Below, piece by piece: positions 1-11,715 of a DNA stretch of 64,000 nt. Origin of the DNA: Mucor racemosus (taxonomy: Eukaryota > Mucoromycota > Mucoromycetes > Mucorales > Mucoraceae). The translations under genes were made by a program, and so were the position numbers. A model generated the notes under the pieces. It worked only from the letters and a program-made list of their open reading frames with translations, did no database searches and was not told the DNA's origin. The stretch lies in contig JAPEHQ010000003.1 of the NCBI GenBank assembly GCA_027405735.1, forward strand, positions 3,286,001 through 3,350,000, written 5' to 3'. Position 1 is the first letter of the stretch; every line of letters begins with the position of its first letter.

Positions 1-3000
1 CATTGTGAGAGAAAATTGTAGCTATAGCTAATACACATTTTATAAAAGCTTAATATTAAATATTAAGTAATGAAAATTTGCACTTTTGGCCCAAAAACGG
101 ATTTTTGGTTAAAGGATTTTCATGTAATATTTTGCAATAAAAATGTTCGTTATTTTTTATTGAGCAGATAGAGCACTAAATGTGGTACATGAGTATATTT
201 TTTGTTTTTATAGTTGGTAGTATAATTAACTCTAGATTTGCAAAACCAGAAAAAAAAAATTAAAAAATGTCAAAATTGATGATCTGGACAAAAATAATTT
301 TCTAAATTAATATTCCGCTTATAAGCCTTGTTAGTCTTAAAAATAAGAGATTTTACAACATTTGAAAACTTTTTCAAGAATTAATGATGCTGTACCTACT
401 TAATTCGAGCTTATTACTGTAAATATTTATACCTGTTAATATTGTGTGGTGGTTTATTTGATGATAATATAGTCTTACTTTATAATTAATGCGCTAGAGG
501 TAATTTACATTAAGTTTTAGTCTTACCCCTCCAACATCATAAACATAAACATGGTCATCACTGGGACCTATTGCCATCTTTTTACCCTCTTTGTCCCAAG
601 CCAATTTATCCAATGTTTTACCAGAATCAACTTAAGTACTTACAAATGGTTCCTCGGTATTTGCATTCAAATTCCATGAATTAAATTGACTGGTCCTATC
701 TACAGTAGTATCAAACACATCATTATTAGCCCGCCTTATGATAAATGTCAATCTAAACTTAAAAATATCCCTCTGTTATTGTTATACAGTAAGCTATGAA
801 AAGCTTGATTTTTACTGATATAGCAATTAAGTAAAAAAAAAACAAGAGGGTACTAATAGCATATGGTGAGTACTTAACATCTAAGTTTAATGAAGTATGC
901 TTTTAAACCCTTTTAAAAATTCTGAGGCAAACACAACACCTTGGTCCTGTAATTTTTATTCATCAATATGTTGCGATTTTCAATACACAATGAATGCACC
1001 TTTTATCAACCTTGACCTCGATGTACATTGGTTGATATCAATTTTTTACCAATTTTATTTTCTCTAATTCATTAATATTTAGTCATATTGAACGATGATT
1101 TGTAGCATTGCCAAAAAAGAAGAATAAATGCTTCAAGAGTTTTCTGCATATCAAATTATGAAATTTAGTAGCAATGATAATTGCACTTAACTATGCTTTT
1201 TGAACCTATTGATGTTAATCGAAATAATTATTACTTTCATTCAAAAGTAAGCTTTACTTTATATATTTAAATCCACCCATTTAATAAATGATATTGCATT
1301 TATTATCAGTTATATCGATCAATCAACTTCATCTTGATTCGATACATTTGACAATTGAATGCCTAAATTACACTTGACCCACCAGATATCGCCACAAAAA
1401 AGTCTCATACAGGTCGACGAAGCATCACAATTTGGATCATTTTTTTTGTGTTCATATAGATCTGACCTCTCTCACACATTCATAGACCTCTGCATGAATC
1501 ATATCTCCATATATTCAATTTAATTTTAGCTGAAATACATCGAACGCCAACATCGTACTTGATAAAATGCCTTATTTTATTGCGAGTCAACACAACTAAT
1601 CTGATGATCTGATGCTAGTTTAGCATCAGTAGTTGAATCAAATAAATTTGAGATTCGACAACCGCTTTTAATATTTTTGCATACCTTAAGCTTATAATAA
1701 TGGACCATTATTATTGATACGCCAATCAAGGATAGTGAGTTAACTCTAATAATGGTCGAACTAGTTGATGAGCAGTATAAACGAAATATTAAAATCAAAT
1801 ATAGCAATTGTGTCATGTATTTCGAGGATTGATAAATAGTACTTAAAAAAGAATACAATTATAAAAGAATGAGTACTTAATCAGTTCTTCAACTGTATAA
1901 TAAAAACAAGATCTCGTTTATTTAGATATAAAAGTATAGCCTTTTATATTGATTTTACATTGAGATCCTGAGATGTAATTTAAGGCACTCTTGAACCATT
2001 GGATCTGTTTGATAGTAATCTATGGATTGAAATGGATCAATCATAATTTAACCGTTCTTGCAGAGCTTGTGAGTTGTCTTGTTTCAATGCTGCGCTAAAT
2101 ATGCTTGGATGTTGATTTGATAACTACTTGATTGGTTAACTGCTGGGATGAAATAATGTGGTGTCATAATTGAGGTCCAAGCGTTCTTGGTAATTACTGG
2201 ATTAAACGTGGTACGCTAGGAGTTTCTTATATCCGATATCAAGACTTGCACTTCAATACATGCCGTAGTCAATAGATTGTAAGATGTATTGGTACTGTAG
2301 AAGGTAATAATGTATGATACTAGTAGGTGGAATACAACAAATTGAATGAGCGCAAAACAATAGACTATGTAAATTAGCATAATTGATTGTTTCAAGCGTT
2401 TTGAACTGAATACGCCTTTAATTTTGACCTATAAAAATTGATTTATTAGTAAAATCAGTTAACAAGTACTGATTATGGCGTATAAGGTATTTGGTAGTGC
2501 TATACAAGACAACATTTTGTTTTCCTCTTCTTTGCTGTTAGTCGTTAAACAGAAACAAATATTTTTTAGGAATAAAATAGATTAACAAGAGTTTATTCAT
2601 TCATTCAAATCAAGTCAATGCTATGCATACTTTTATAATTACCAATTTTTCTGCAGGTAGATATGTATCGACTTTAGACCAAAAAAGCATTGATTATAAC
2701 ATAGTAGATAATGGAAAAAAATGACTAAGTCTTGGATGCTTTTTTTGTTCGAAAAAAATATTACAAAGCGCTCTAACATTAACAGTTAATAATTCATTTC
2801 CAAATAAACAATAGGAAAAACATGTACTTGTACCTGCTACTTAATTTCAGTTTATAAAAAATATTCGTCTTTTAGTTGTAGTTTTAATCATAAATAAAAG
2901 AGTGGAGAAGAAGAAAGAAAAGTAATTCTAAATCAGTTAATTTTGTGTGCTACAAACAGAAATTTACAAAGGCATAAACACTTTTAGTGTTGCCAAACAA

Positions 3001-3060
3001 GTTGTTGCAGTTGTTCTCATTTGGTCCCCGAAAGAATAACATGGGCAGAACTCTGTCAAA
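1..3060 (-). repeat. Family A repeat, long copy running off the window edge
   Basis: This stretch is a diverged reverse-complement match of about 48671-51230. Its first ~640 bases are also the reverse complement of about 5310-5838 and match 10630-11260 directly. It has no intact ORF and carries the dynein fragment at 527-753. A sub-segment at about 1900-2340 recurs near 6760-7000, 46290-46800 and 52950-53420. The left end lies outside the window, so the true element boundary is unknown. This is seen by eye; percent identities were not computed. Confidence 0.75.
527..753 (-). pseudogene. Dynein intermediate chain WD40 exon fragment (copy 1)
   Basis: On the minus strand the frame reads a decayed version of the last WD40 repeats of cytoplasmic dynein intermediate chain. 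Recognisable pieces are DGTSQFNFWNLN-like, SGKTLDKLAWDKEGKK and VYVYDVG. In the family this region has a WNLN..TE.P block, then ALN+..W, then a YDVGE/YDIGE ending. The fragment carries stops and frame breaks. It is followed on the minus strand by GTAAGACT, which looks like the donor of the original exon. It lies inside repeat family A and is not a functional gene. Confidence 0.7.
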
Positions 3061-3079
3061 CCGTTTTGTCTAATAACCA

Positions 3080-3760
3080 TAATAATTTTGATAGTAGCTA
3101 CAGTATACTTGAAAACAAATCTTTTTACAGCTGACGATCGTAAACTAAAATCGTAAGTTTAAAGAAGGTTAATTTGTTTAAATTTTATGTGCGATAAAGT
3201 AACATATATAATCTTAGATTTGGCTTGCATATAAATTTAAGCAGTAAGCTTTATTTAAGTTTATACTCGAGCAAAAACCATTGCTGCTGTAAAAATAGCT
3301 ATAAAAGTATTTACAAATGATGATAATTGGAAACATATTGGCTCTTGCATGTATTGCTCTACATCAACAACGCATTGAATTGTATTGTCTATTATAATTT
3401 ATACTAATAAAAGCAAATGTAATTTAAAAATCCATTCCAGTAAAAAAATGCAATGGGATTTGGAGAACGGCACGATGCTCATGTACAAACCAATTTGTGC
3501 CCTTATGATTAGCTCATTATGCTCATGGTCAGGTTTTATTATTATGCACACATGGAATTAATGTTATGCGCACGGACAGAATATGTAATTTTGCAAATAC
3601 AATGTTAGCGTTGTTGTGCTCGCGTGTAGTTTTTTTTGTTGTTCCCATGTGCATACTGTTATCTTTTTAGCCATATTCAGTGGGCACAACAGCTCAGGCT
3701 ATATTGTGCAGCCCACCTGGGCACAACGGAATCATCGTGCGCAGCACAGGTCGACCGTAG
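3080..3760 (+). repeat. Dispersed repeat segment shared with 52040-52540
   Basis: Diverged direct match of about 52040-52540. The 3' part is richer in G and C than its surroundings and contains the 10-mer TGGGCACAAC twice (3681 and 3718). I see no coding frame. The segment separates two family A arms and probably belongs to a different, older insertion. Confidence 0.55.
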
Positions 3761-3929
3761 TGGCATTACTATTATTAAATAACATCTAAACTGCTGCCTT
3801 ATCACATCATTAATTCCACAAATCAAATAGTTATAAACCCTATTAATTTCATTCCAATAAACGAGATCTCTTGACTTGATTAAATTTTCAGTTTTATTTA
3901 ACATAAACATATTCTGATAAATCAAGTGC
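3761..3929 (+). repeat. Short dispersed repeat shared with 44524-44692
   Basis: About 165 bases are shared with 44524-44692, from TTATTATTAAATAACATC to GATAAATCAAG. Family A sequence begins abruptly at 3930, so 3929/3930 is an element boundary. An AATAAA-like stretch followed by a T-rich end would fit an LTR or other element terminus, but no partner terminus was identified. Confidence 0.5.
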
Positions 3930-4348
3930 TACTAAATTGTATAATTTGATATGCAGAAAGCTGTTAAAGCAATTATTCTTTTATTTTGACAATACTACAA
4001 ATCATCGTTTAATATGACTGAATATTAATGAATTAGAGAAAATACAGCTGGTAAAGAACTGATATCCAACAATGTACATGGAGGTCACAATAGATAAAAG
4101 ATGCATTAATTATGTAGTGGTAAAAATCGCAACGTTTTGATGGATAGAAATTGCAGGACCAAGATATTGTGTTTGCCTCCGGATTTTTAAAAGGGTTTAA
4201 AAGCATACTTCACCAAATTTAATTAGATATTAAATATTACTCACTATATGCTATTAATATCATCTTGTTTTTTATTTAACTGCTGTATTATTAAAAATCA
4301 AGCTTTTTATAGTTTATAACAATGACAATGGGATGTTTTTGATTTTAG

Positions 4349-4583
4349 ATTGACATTCAGCATAAGGCGGGCTGATGATACGTTTAATAATACTACTGTA
4401 AATGGAACAAGTCAATTTAATTTATGGAATTTGAAGGCAAATACCGAGGAATAATTTGTAAGTACGTACTACGTTGGTTCTGGTAAAGCATTGAATAAAT
4501 TGGCTTGAGTCAGAGCGAAGAGTAAAAAGGCCGCAATAGGTTCGAGGGATGGCAATGTTTATGTTTATGATATTCGACAGGAG
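4349..4583 (+). pseudogene. Dynein intermediate chain WD40 exon fragment (copy 2)
   Basis: Begins directly after a GATTTTAG sequence that looks like the original splice acceptor. It reads in frame pieces such as RRADDTF, GTSQFNLWNLKANTEE and ALNKLA, resembling the dynein intermediate chain C-terminal WD40 repeats. Frameshifts and stops are present. Its 3' end is interrupted by the solo-LTR-like insertion, whose target duplication AGGAG overlaps the last bases. Confidence 0.7.
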
Positions 4584-5313
4584 TGCAGTAAATGACGATG
4601 CTATTTACTAAAATAAAAAAATATAAAAATTAAAGCAGTAAAAATACAATTATAATCAGCTAAAGTTTTTATTACAAAAGATTTCTGAAGAGTTAAAATA
4701 ATTGAAAAGTATGAGGGTATTTATAGTGATTTGGAGAACTTGGATACCATCAGACTTGAATGGATGTATATTTAGTAATTTTTCAGTTTTGAGTACATTG
4801 TTATTGATTTGACATTTTAAGGGGTAAATTGTGTAGAGCATTGACCATAAGGGATTGTATGTCAAGTGTGACAATATCGACCTTTTGGGAAATGGTTGTT
4901 TTGTTTATTTCTGTTATATCTATTTTATGTAACCTTGATTTTTAAGGGGTAGTTTTTATATGCTTAAATCTTATTTATATTGATAATGCAACTTCGATAT
5001 AGATGAGTAGTTGACTAAATTGATATCTTTGTTTATTATCATTATTGATTTGGATAGAATCCTGTTTTGATATATATGTCATTTGTGTAATTGATTGCGC
5101 CGTGATCAAGGGTGCTATCATCTACACGACATGTATGGTTCAAAAAGGGTATTTCATATTTTTAGCATGCGTTTGTTATTGTGTTCAATTGAAGCATTTG
5201 TTTATTATTGTTGTTCACATTTCAAGTGGCATCATATCTTATGAGCGACACTTGGAATTTAGGTTGTTTTATTTTTATCAAGCGTTTTTAGTATGTAATT
5301 CCACTGCAAGGAG
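4579..5313. mobile_element. Solo-LTR-like insertion with 5-bp target duplication
   Basis: A 725-bp segment (4584-5308) interrupts family A. It is absent at the equivalent point of the other family A copies. It starts TGCAGT and ends ACTGCA, a 6-bp terminal inverted repeat with TG..CA borders, and it is flanked by AGGAG at 4579-4583 and 5309-5313. TG..CA ends with a 5-bp duplication are typical of an LTR retrotransposon's solo LTR. A small non-autonomous DNA transposon is the alternative. Short ORFs inside (for example 5045-5317) show no recognisable domain. Confidence 0.7.
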
Positions 5314-6719
5314 GTAAGACTAAAACTCAATGTAGATCAATTCTAGAGCAATAATTATAAAATAAGACTATATTATCATCAGATAAACTACCACACAATA
5401 TTAACATGTATAAATATTTTCAGTAATAAGCTTGAATCAAGTGGGTACAGAATCATTAATTCTTGAAAAAGTTTTCAAATGTTGTAAAATCTCTTATTTT
5501 TAAGACTAGCAAGGCTTATAAGCGGAATATTAATTTAGAAAATTATTTTTGTCCAGATCATCAATTTTGACATTTTTTAATTTTTTTTTTTTGGTTTTGC
5601 AAATCTAGAGTTAATTATACTACCAACTATAAAAACAAAAAATATACTCATGTACCACATTTAGTGCTCTATCTGCTCTATAAAAAATAACAAACGTTTT
5701 TATTGCAAAATATTACATGAAAATTCTTTAATCAAAATTCCGTTTTTGGGCCAAAAGTACAAAGTTTCATTATTTAACATTTTATATCAAGCTTTTATAA
5801 AATGTGTATTAGCTATGCCTACAATTTTTTCTCACAATATAGTATATTTAAACGTTGATTTTGGTATCAAAATTTGATTTTTCTGTTTTTTGATCAAAAT
5901 CATGAGTGTTGGTAAGGATAAAATGAGCCCCGAAAATGTCCGCTACAAAGTCTGAGTTTTCAGACCATACGTGGTTAAATATAAAAAAAGTTAAAAAAAA
6001 GAAACGCTTTTTTATTTAAAACTTAGATATACCATAGTATAAGAGAGTTAACCATTCAATCTTGCTATGCTCAATTACGGCGTTGGTCTACGGGTTTGCT
6101 TTTGCAATTTTTAAGGAATCTATAATATGACAGACGATTTTTCTGGTAGAAGAATGCATGTTTGTATGATAACAGATATTGCTTGTTTTGTTTAGTTGTT
6201 GGTTCATGCGCAGTAAAACTGCTTTTATATTGGCTGTAATGTGCAATTTAGCAGGGTTTTAATTGCGCTAAATAATGTAAAGCCTTGAAAATCCTTTTCT
6301 ACGTGTGTTGTTTTCATATTTCAAGGATATATTCACCATTTGATAAGGCATATCAGACTATTATCAAGCTGGTATTCTTTTCTTTTATCTGAATACGCAT
6401 GCTAACATAAGGGATAGGTAGCAGTCTAGATTAGATACTGATGTTTTTTTTTAACCGCATTCTAAGATCAAATATCATTATTTACTACTGTATTTGAGAG
6501 TTTATGGATACATACAATCTTATTTATAGAAAGAATAATAATAAATACTAGTAACATTTATCAAGGAGAACGTAGGCTTTATTACTAAAAAAACTAATGG
6601 TAAAAGAAAGAGCCAAGAGCTTCTAGGTCTTGGTTTAAAAGACTATTTATAAAAATTACATTTCATTTTGAGTTAGAAATGGAATTGGCTTCAAAATTGG
6701 CTGTTTAATATCCTCAAAA

Positions 6720-8935
6720 ACCGACAGTATTGTTGGACGTACTGCTTGATTGTTGTATTCCACCAGGTACCAACGTTATCACCTTCTACAACAGTATCAA
6801 TACATCTTACAATCTATTGGCTACGACATGTATTGAAGTGCAAAGTTTTGATATCAGATACAATATAAGAAACTCCTAGCGTACTAAGTTTAATCCAGTA
6901 ATTAGCAAGAACGCTTGGACCTCAATTATGACACCATATTATTATTCCATCCCAGCGATTAATCAATCAAGTAACTATCAATATAAAAGGCCATATTTTT
7001 ATATTTAAATCAACGAAATCTTGTTTTTATTACACAGTTGAAGAACTGATTTATTACTCATTCTTCTTTAATTGTATTCTTTTTTTAAGTATTATTATTT
7101 ATCAAACATGAAAATATACGACACTCTGGGTAGATTTTTAAGAAATGAATTTTTTTCTGAAATTCCAAAATACGCGTTTCTTTTTTTCTAAAAAAATATG
7201 AAAATAGTTTATGAGATTTTTTTTCCAGTAAAATTATTAACAGGTATTTAAATATAAAAATGGATATATATCCTATAAATAAATGAGTACCATCATATAT
7301 ATTTTACTTTTATATATAAATCCTTTAAACTTGTGATTTTCTGGACCTTCTTCGAATCCAGTTATACCACCGTATACTTTCCAAGTTAAACCTCGTTATA
7401 GTGGCTAATGTTGTATGTTTTATTTTATACTTTGCATAAAATAAGCGTTTGAATAATTAGTTATACAGTATTACTTTAATTTTTGTATGAAATTTTGATA
7501 CCACCTGCATCTCATCACAGCTGCTTGAGATATTTAATAACCGCGTCCGGATTGTCCGGTATTTTTTTTTAGAAATTTACAGCTTGCAAATGGTATTAGA
7601 TTGCCGCGTCCGGATATTGTTCGGAATTTTTTTTTGGAAAAGTGACCATTGGCAAAAATGTCGATTACATGTAATTTTTGATTTTTAACGTATTTTTGCA
7701 TTAATTTTCCCAGAATAGTGTATAAAAAAATAACTTTTGTTAAAACCACAACAATCAAGAGTTTATAAATGAATCAAAAAAATTCTGAGAGCCTCATTTC
7801 TTTTCTTTTAGTTCGAATCTTTTTAATTTGTCAGAGCTGAAAAAAGGAAGTATGATAGTAGTTCTACTTTTAATTATAATTCTTATATCTTTTTATTAGG
7901 CTGTTTTTGTCCCTCATTCATGAAAATCTTTTGCTCATAAAGTCCTATAATAATTACGATACATATTTATTAACAATTTTTTTATTAATACATTAGAAAA
8001 TAACACGGGATCCTGCTAATTGTTGATTTAATTTCGTCAAAAAATATTTAGTGGGCGAATAATTTGTATTAGCCAAACCATATAAATGTTGTCTACGTAA
8101 GGTAATAGATATCCTTTTACAGTGTTATCTTCATATTGAAATAAACTAATTTATAATTATTTAGTCTTTAAGCTTGCTGTGGTAGGTCTTCTCTGATACT
8201 CTGATAAATATCTTGATTTCCCCAGTTATTTCAAAGATTGAAAGTAGTAAAATCACAATAAATCCTGCATAAATGCGTTGCTTACCAATGTATAGATTTA
8301 AATACCTGGTATATATTAATACTACCCTGAAAAGTTTTTTACTTTGAAGCGCTACGTTAGTAATACATTTACATTTTTATCCACTCCTAAAAAATGTTTG
8401 TCTGGCTACTTATATTATCTAATGATATGATCTATAATTGTGTTATCTGTAGAGCTGTACAGGTTAGTGTATTAGATCTGGCTGAGGTTCATTTAGAAGA
8501 AGTAGTTAAATTGGTACCAATTTAGTATAATCCACTACGAAGAAAAATTTCTTAATTCTCTTAATTGTGCCATATTAAGACGAAATTCAAAAAAAATTAA
8601 GCAGTGAAAAGTTTTTACTTTCCTTAATAATGTGACACAATCAAGAGATGCTTTCTTCATAGTGATATATGCTATACATTTTTGTGTATTTTTCTAAACA
8701 AATTTTTTTATCTCATTTAGTACGGCCGAACTATGCTTCCCATGGGCATAATGATCGGCACAGATGGACATAGCAATGAGATCAAGGTTTTTTAGTCAAT
8801 TTACTTAAGTATATCAATCATAATATAATTAATAACGAAGATAATTTGAATGATTTAAAGCAGATGAGCGTTACTCTGATTCAACAGAATTGCCTTATTG
8901 ACGAGATATATCAATTTGAATTTGGGGTTTGAAAT
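6720..8935 (+). repeat. Family B repeat, copy 1
   Basis: Diverged direct match of 46290-48670. It contains two copies of a strikingly GC-rich motif, CCGCGTCCGGAT followed by TTGTCCGG or ATTGTTCGG, at about 7541 and 7601, each leading into a T run. About 150 bases earlier (7360-7425) lies a TTATACCACC..AACCTCGTTATAGTGG block that resembles pogo/Tigger transposon termini. No intact transposase frame is visible. Similarity to copy 2 stops at about 8932, next to the hAT remnant. Confidence 0.65.
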
Positions 8936-9751
8936 CACCTAGATATGTATATCAAAGCAGCCCCACTTTAACTGCAACAACATCAGGTATTTCAGCAATC
9001 GCAATCAGTAGAACGAGCTTCTAAAGATGACATCCTTTGGTGGGAAAAGGGCCTGGAAGAGTCGCATGGACTTTATCCAATTTCAAGGAAGTTAATGTTC
9101 TGGAAAACTGCAAGCGTTACTGGATCTTCGAATCTTGTAAATATGGCATCAAATTATTTGAGTGTAGTAGCGTCCTCATCAAGTTGTGAAAGAGTATTCA
9201 GCAGATCGAAAAGTTTTATAACCAATGAGAGGAATTGCTTGACAAGTGAGAATATAAAAAACATGATGCTTTTGTCATAATACTGGGTTGATGAGATTGA
9301 CAACCTCGAGTCAATTTAGTTGTGTCGTTTTCTGGTGTATATATTTCTCTTTATTAATCATTGTATTATTTTTCTTTCTCTGGTAATCCCACGTTTGTAT
9401 ATTGGTTGTTTCTTCTATTGGTGTCTTTTTCTCTCTCTTTCTCTTTCTCTCCCTTTCTATTCTGCTTCCCCAAATATCTGGAATAAACTGTATTTACTTG
9501 TGTAACATGATGCTTGAATTAACTTTTTAATCAAGCAAGCGAGCGAGTCAAGTTTTTAGGTAAGCGAGCCTCCATTGAATTAGAGTATATTGAGCAGGTA
9601 TGCAAGCGAGCTTCCGATGTCTTTACCGAGCACCAAACAGGAAATTTTTAAAGAAATTTAACCATGCGAGCCAAAGCAAGTAAGTTCCTGAAAAAATTAT
9701 AATTCAAGCGAGCCCAAGCATAGGGCTCGCACTGCTCGATTGCGATCACTA
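8936..9751 (+). mobile_element. 3' half of a hAT transposon with subterminal repeats
   Basis: The transposase stop at 9280 is followed by about 470 bases. Over 9530-9745 the octamer-like motif AAGCGAGC (and inverted GCTCGC) recurs several times, a typical hAT subterminal repeat pattern. The likely terminus is GCGATCACTA ending at 9751; read inward on the minus strand it is TAGTGATCGC, the kind of TAGTG/CAGTG end hAT elements have. Family A sequence resumes at 9752. The left end is lost; the junction with family B is near 8932. Confidence 0.65.
8972..9280 (+). pseudogene. hAT transposase, C-terminal fragment
   Basis: The open frame after a TAA at 8969 encodes about 102 residues ending at 9280. 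The C-terminal half matches the hAT dimerisation domain: DDILWWEKG, then YPISRKLMFWKT, then SNYLSVVASSSSCERVFSRS, then ITNERNCLTSENIKNMMLL. In the family this is the conserved W..........YP.L...A..YL.....S..SERVFS......R..L..+ pattern. Residue C in SSSCERVFS replaces the usual S. The N-terminal zinc finger and catalytic core are absent, so this is a truncated relic. Basis: seen motifs plus family knowledge. Confidence 0.85.
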
Positions 9752-11395
9752 GACAAAACATTAGATTATTCTTTTTTTTTTGTTTCTATATCATTTGAAA
9801 TTTTATCACTTTTCTGGAACGTTTCTTGAGTTTGTAGCCAGTTCTAGCTTTTCATCGAGCAGATATAAATATCATTATTGCCTTTGATTTGATCTGGTAA
9901 TCAAGAAATACGCCCAACAATAATACAGTAGTACGTAATGATATTTGATCCTAAAATGCGGTTAAATAAAAATATCAGTCTCTAATGTAACGACTGCTAC
10001 CTATATTAAAGACATTAGTCCCTTATGTTAGAATGCGTACTGTATTCAGATACAAGAAAAAAATACCAGCTTGATAGTCTGATATGTCTTATCAAACGAT
10101 GAATATATCCTTGGAATATGAAAGCAAAAAGAGAGAAACAATACACGTAGTTCAAGGCTTTACATTATTTAGCGCAATTAAAACCCTGCTAAATTGCACA
10201 TTGCAGTCAATGTAAAAGCAGCGCTACAGCGCCTGAACTATAAACTAATAAGCAAAACAGGCAATATCTGTTACTATAATAGAAACATATAATTTTCTAC
10301 TAGAAAAACCGGCTGTCATATCATAGTAGTGTTCATTAAAAAATTGCAAAAACGTGCCCGTAGACCAACGCCATAATTGAGCATAGCAAGATTGAATGGC
10401 TAATTAGTCTCTTATACTATGGTACTTTATATATCTAAGTTTTAAATAAAAAAGCTTTTCTTTTTTTTAACTTTTTTTATATTTAACCGCGTACAATCTG
10501 AAAATTCAGTTTTTGTAGCGGACATTTTCGGGACTCATTTTATCCTTACCAGCACTCATGATTTTCATCAAAAAACAGAAAAATCAAATTTTGATACCAA
10601 AATCAACGTTTAAATATACTATATTGTGAGAGAAAATTGTAGGCATAGCTAATACACATTTTATAAAAGCTTGATATAAAATGTTAAATAATGAAACTTT
10701 GTACTTTTGGCCCAAAAACGGAATTTTGATTAAAGGATTTTCATGTAATATTTTGCAATAAAAATGTTTATTATTTTTTATTGAGCAGATAGAGCGCTAA
10801 ATTCTGCATATGTGTATATTTTTTGTTTTTATAATTGGTAGTATAATTAACTCTAGATTTGCAAAACCAGAAAAAAAAAATTAAAAAATGTCAAAATTGA
10901 TGATCTGGACAAAAATAATTTTCTAAATTAATATTCCGCTTATAAGCCTTGCTAGTCTTAAAAATAAGAGATTTTACAACATTTGAAAACTTTTTCAAGA
11001 ATTAATGATTCTGTACCCACTTGATTCAAGCTTATTACTGTAAATATTTATACATGTTAATATTGTGTGGTAGTTTATTTGATGATAATATAGACTTACT
11101 TGATAATTAATGCGCTAGAGGTGATTTACATTAAGTTTTAATCTTACCTCTCCAATATCATAAACATAAACATAAACATGGTCATCACTGGGACCTATTG
11201 CCACCTTTTTACCCTCTTTGTCCCAAGCCAATTTATTCAATGCTTTACCAGAACAAACTTACTTTTGACCTATAAAAAATTGAATTATTAGTAAATCAAT
11301 TATTAATAACATGCTAATAAGTAATAATTATGGTGTACCTTTGATAGTTGCTAGTGATATACAAGACAACATCTTGTTTTCATTCTGATGGCAGG
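9752..11395 (-). repeat. Family A repeat, minus-oriented copy
   Basis: Inverted relative to 4349-6495 and to 50445-52040. The shared junction is at about 10625. The sequence from about 11263 to 11395 matches another internal part of the family (near 2410-2530 inverted and 49220-49290). The copy ends about 320 bases upstream of the BCAS2-like start codon, so repeat DNA borders that gene's promoter. Confidence 0.7.
11148..11262 (-). pseudogene. Dynein intermediate chain WD40 exon fragment (copy 3, truncated)
   Basis: Minus-strand frame reads SGKALNKLAWDKEGKK followed by a VYVYD-like end and a donor-like GTAAGAT. The upstream WNLN block is missing: at 11263 the sequence switches to a different part of family A. 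The fragment is short and non-functional. Confidence 0.6.
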
Positions 11396-11715
11396 AACAA
11401 AAAATAGTGTCATCGATGATAATGTAAAGCCACAATTAATACAAATAATCTACCATTTGGGACTAAAAATATATCATGAAAATGCTCTTGTTTGATATGA
11501 GCAAGAGATAATACATGCAATATTGATCTACCATTCACAGCAGTAAATTCGATTATGCAATTTGATGCTTTTGGGGGCTTGATCCACCGTGACTAGAACA
11601 GCCGAACGAAAGTGACGTGGGGGAAGAGAATCAACTTGGAAGGACCATTTTGGAATTTTTTTTGAAGGCAACGCGAGTCGCTTTCTTTACTTTTAATCTA
11701 GAATCTCAAAACAAT
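11396..11715 (+). promoter_or_regulatory. Upstream region of the BCAS2-like gene
   Basis: 320 bases of unique sequence between the family A repeat and the BCAS2 start. An in-frame extension exists upstream of the chosen ATG, but it does not resemble the family. I see no clear TATA box. Promoter role is inferred only from position. Confidence 0.35.

Larger units (their letters stand above)
3930..6495 (+). repeat. Family A repeat, plus-oriented copy
   Basis: Diverged inverted match to 1-1190 (over 3930-5838), continuing through a conserved junction near 5838 into 5839-6495. That second part is also found at 51230-51890 (direct) and 9930-10625 (inverted). The same left-to-right order occurs in the minus-strand copy at 9752-11262 and the plus copy at 48671-52040, so 5838 is internal to the unit. 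The copy is interrupted by the insertion at 4584-5308. Similarity to the other copies stops at about 6495. Confidence 0.75.

Noticed and set aside
5045..5317. 90-aa plus-strand ORF within the solo-LTR-like insertion
   Set aside because: No domain, hydrophobic by composition, crosses the element's right end and target duplication.
7541..7625. Repeated CCGCGTCCGG motifs as a possible CRISPR-like or tandem array
   Set aside because: Only two units per copy, part of a dispersed repeat; CRISPR arrays do not occur in fungal nuclear DNA.
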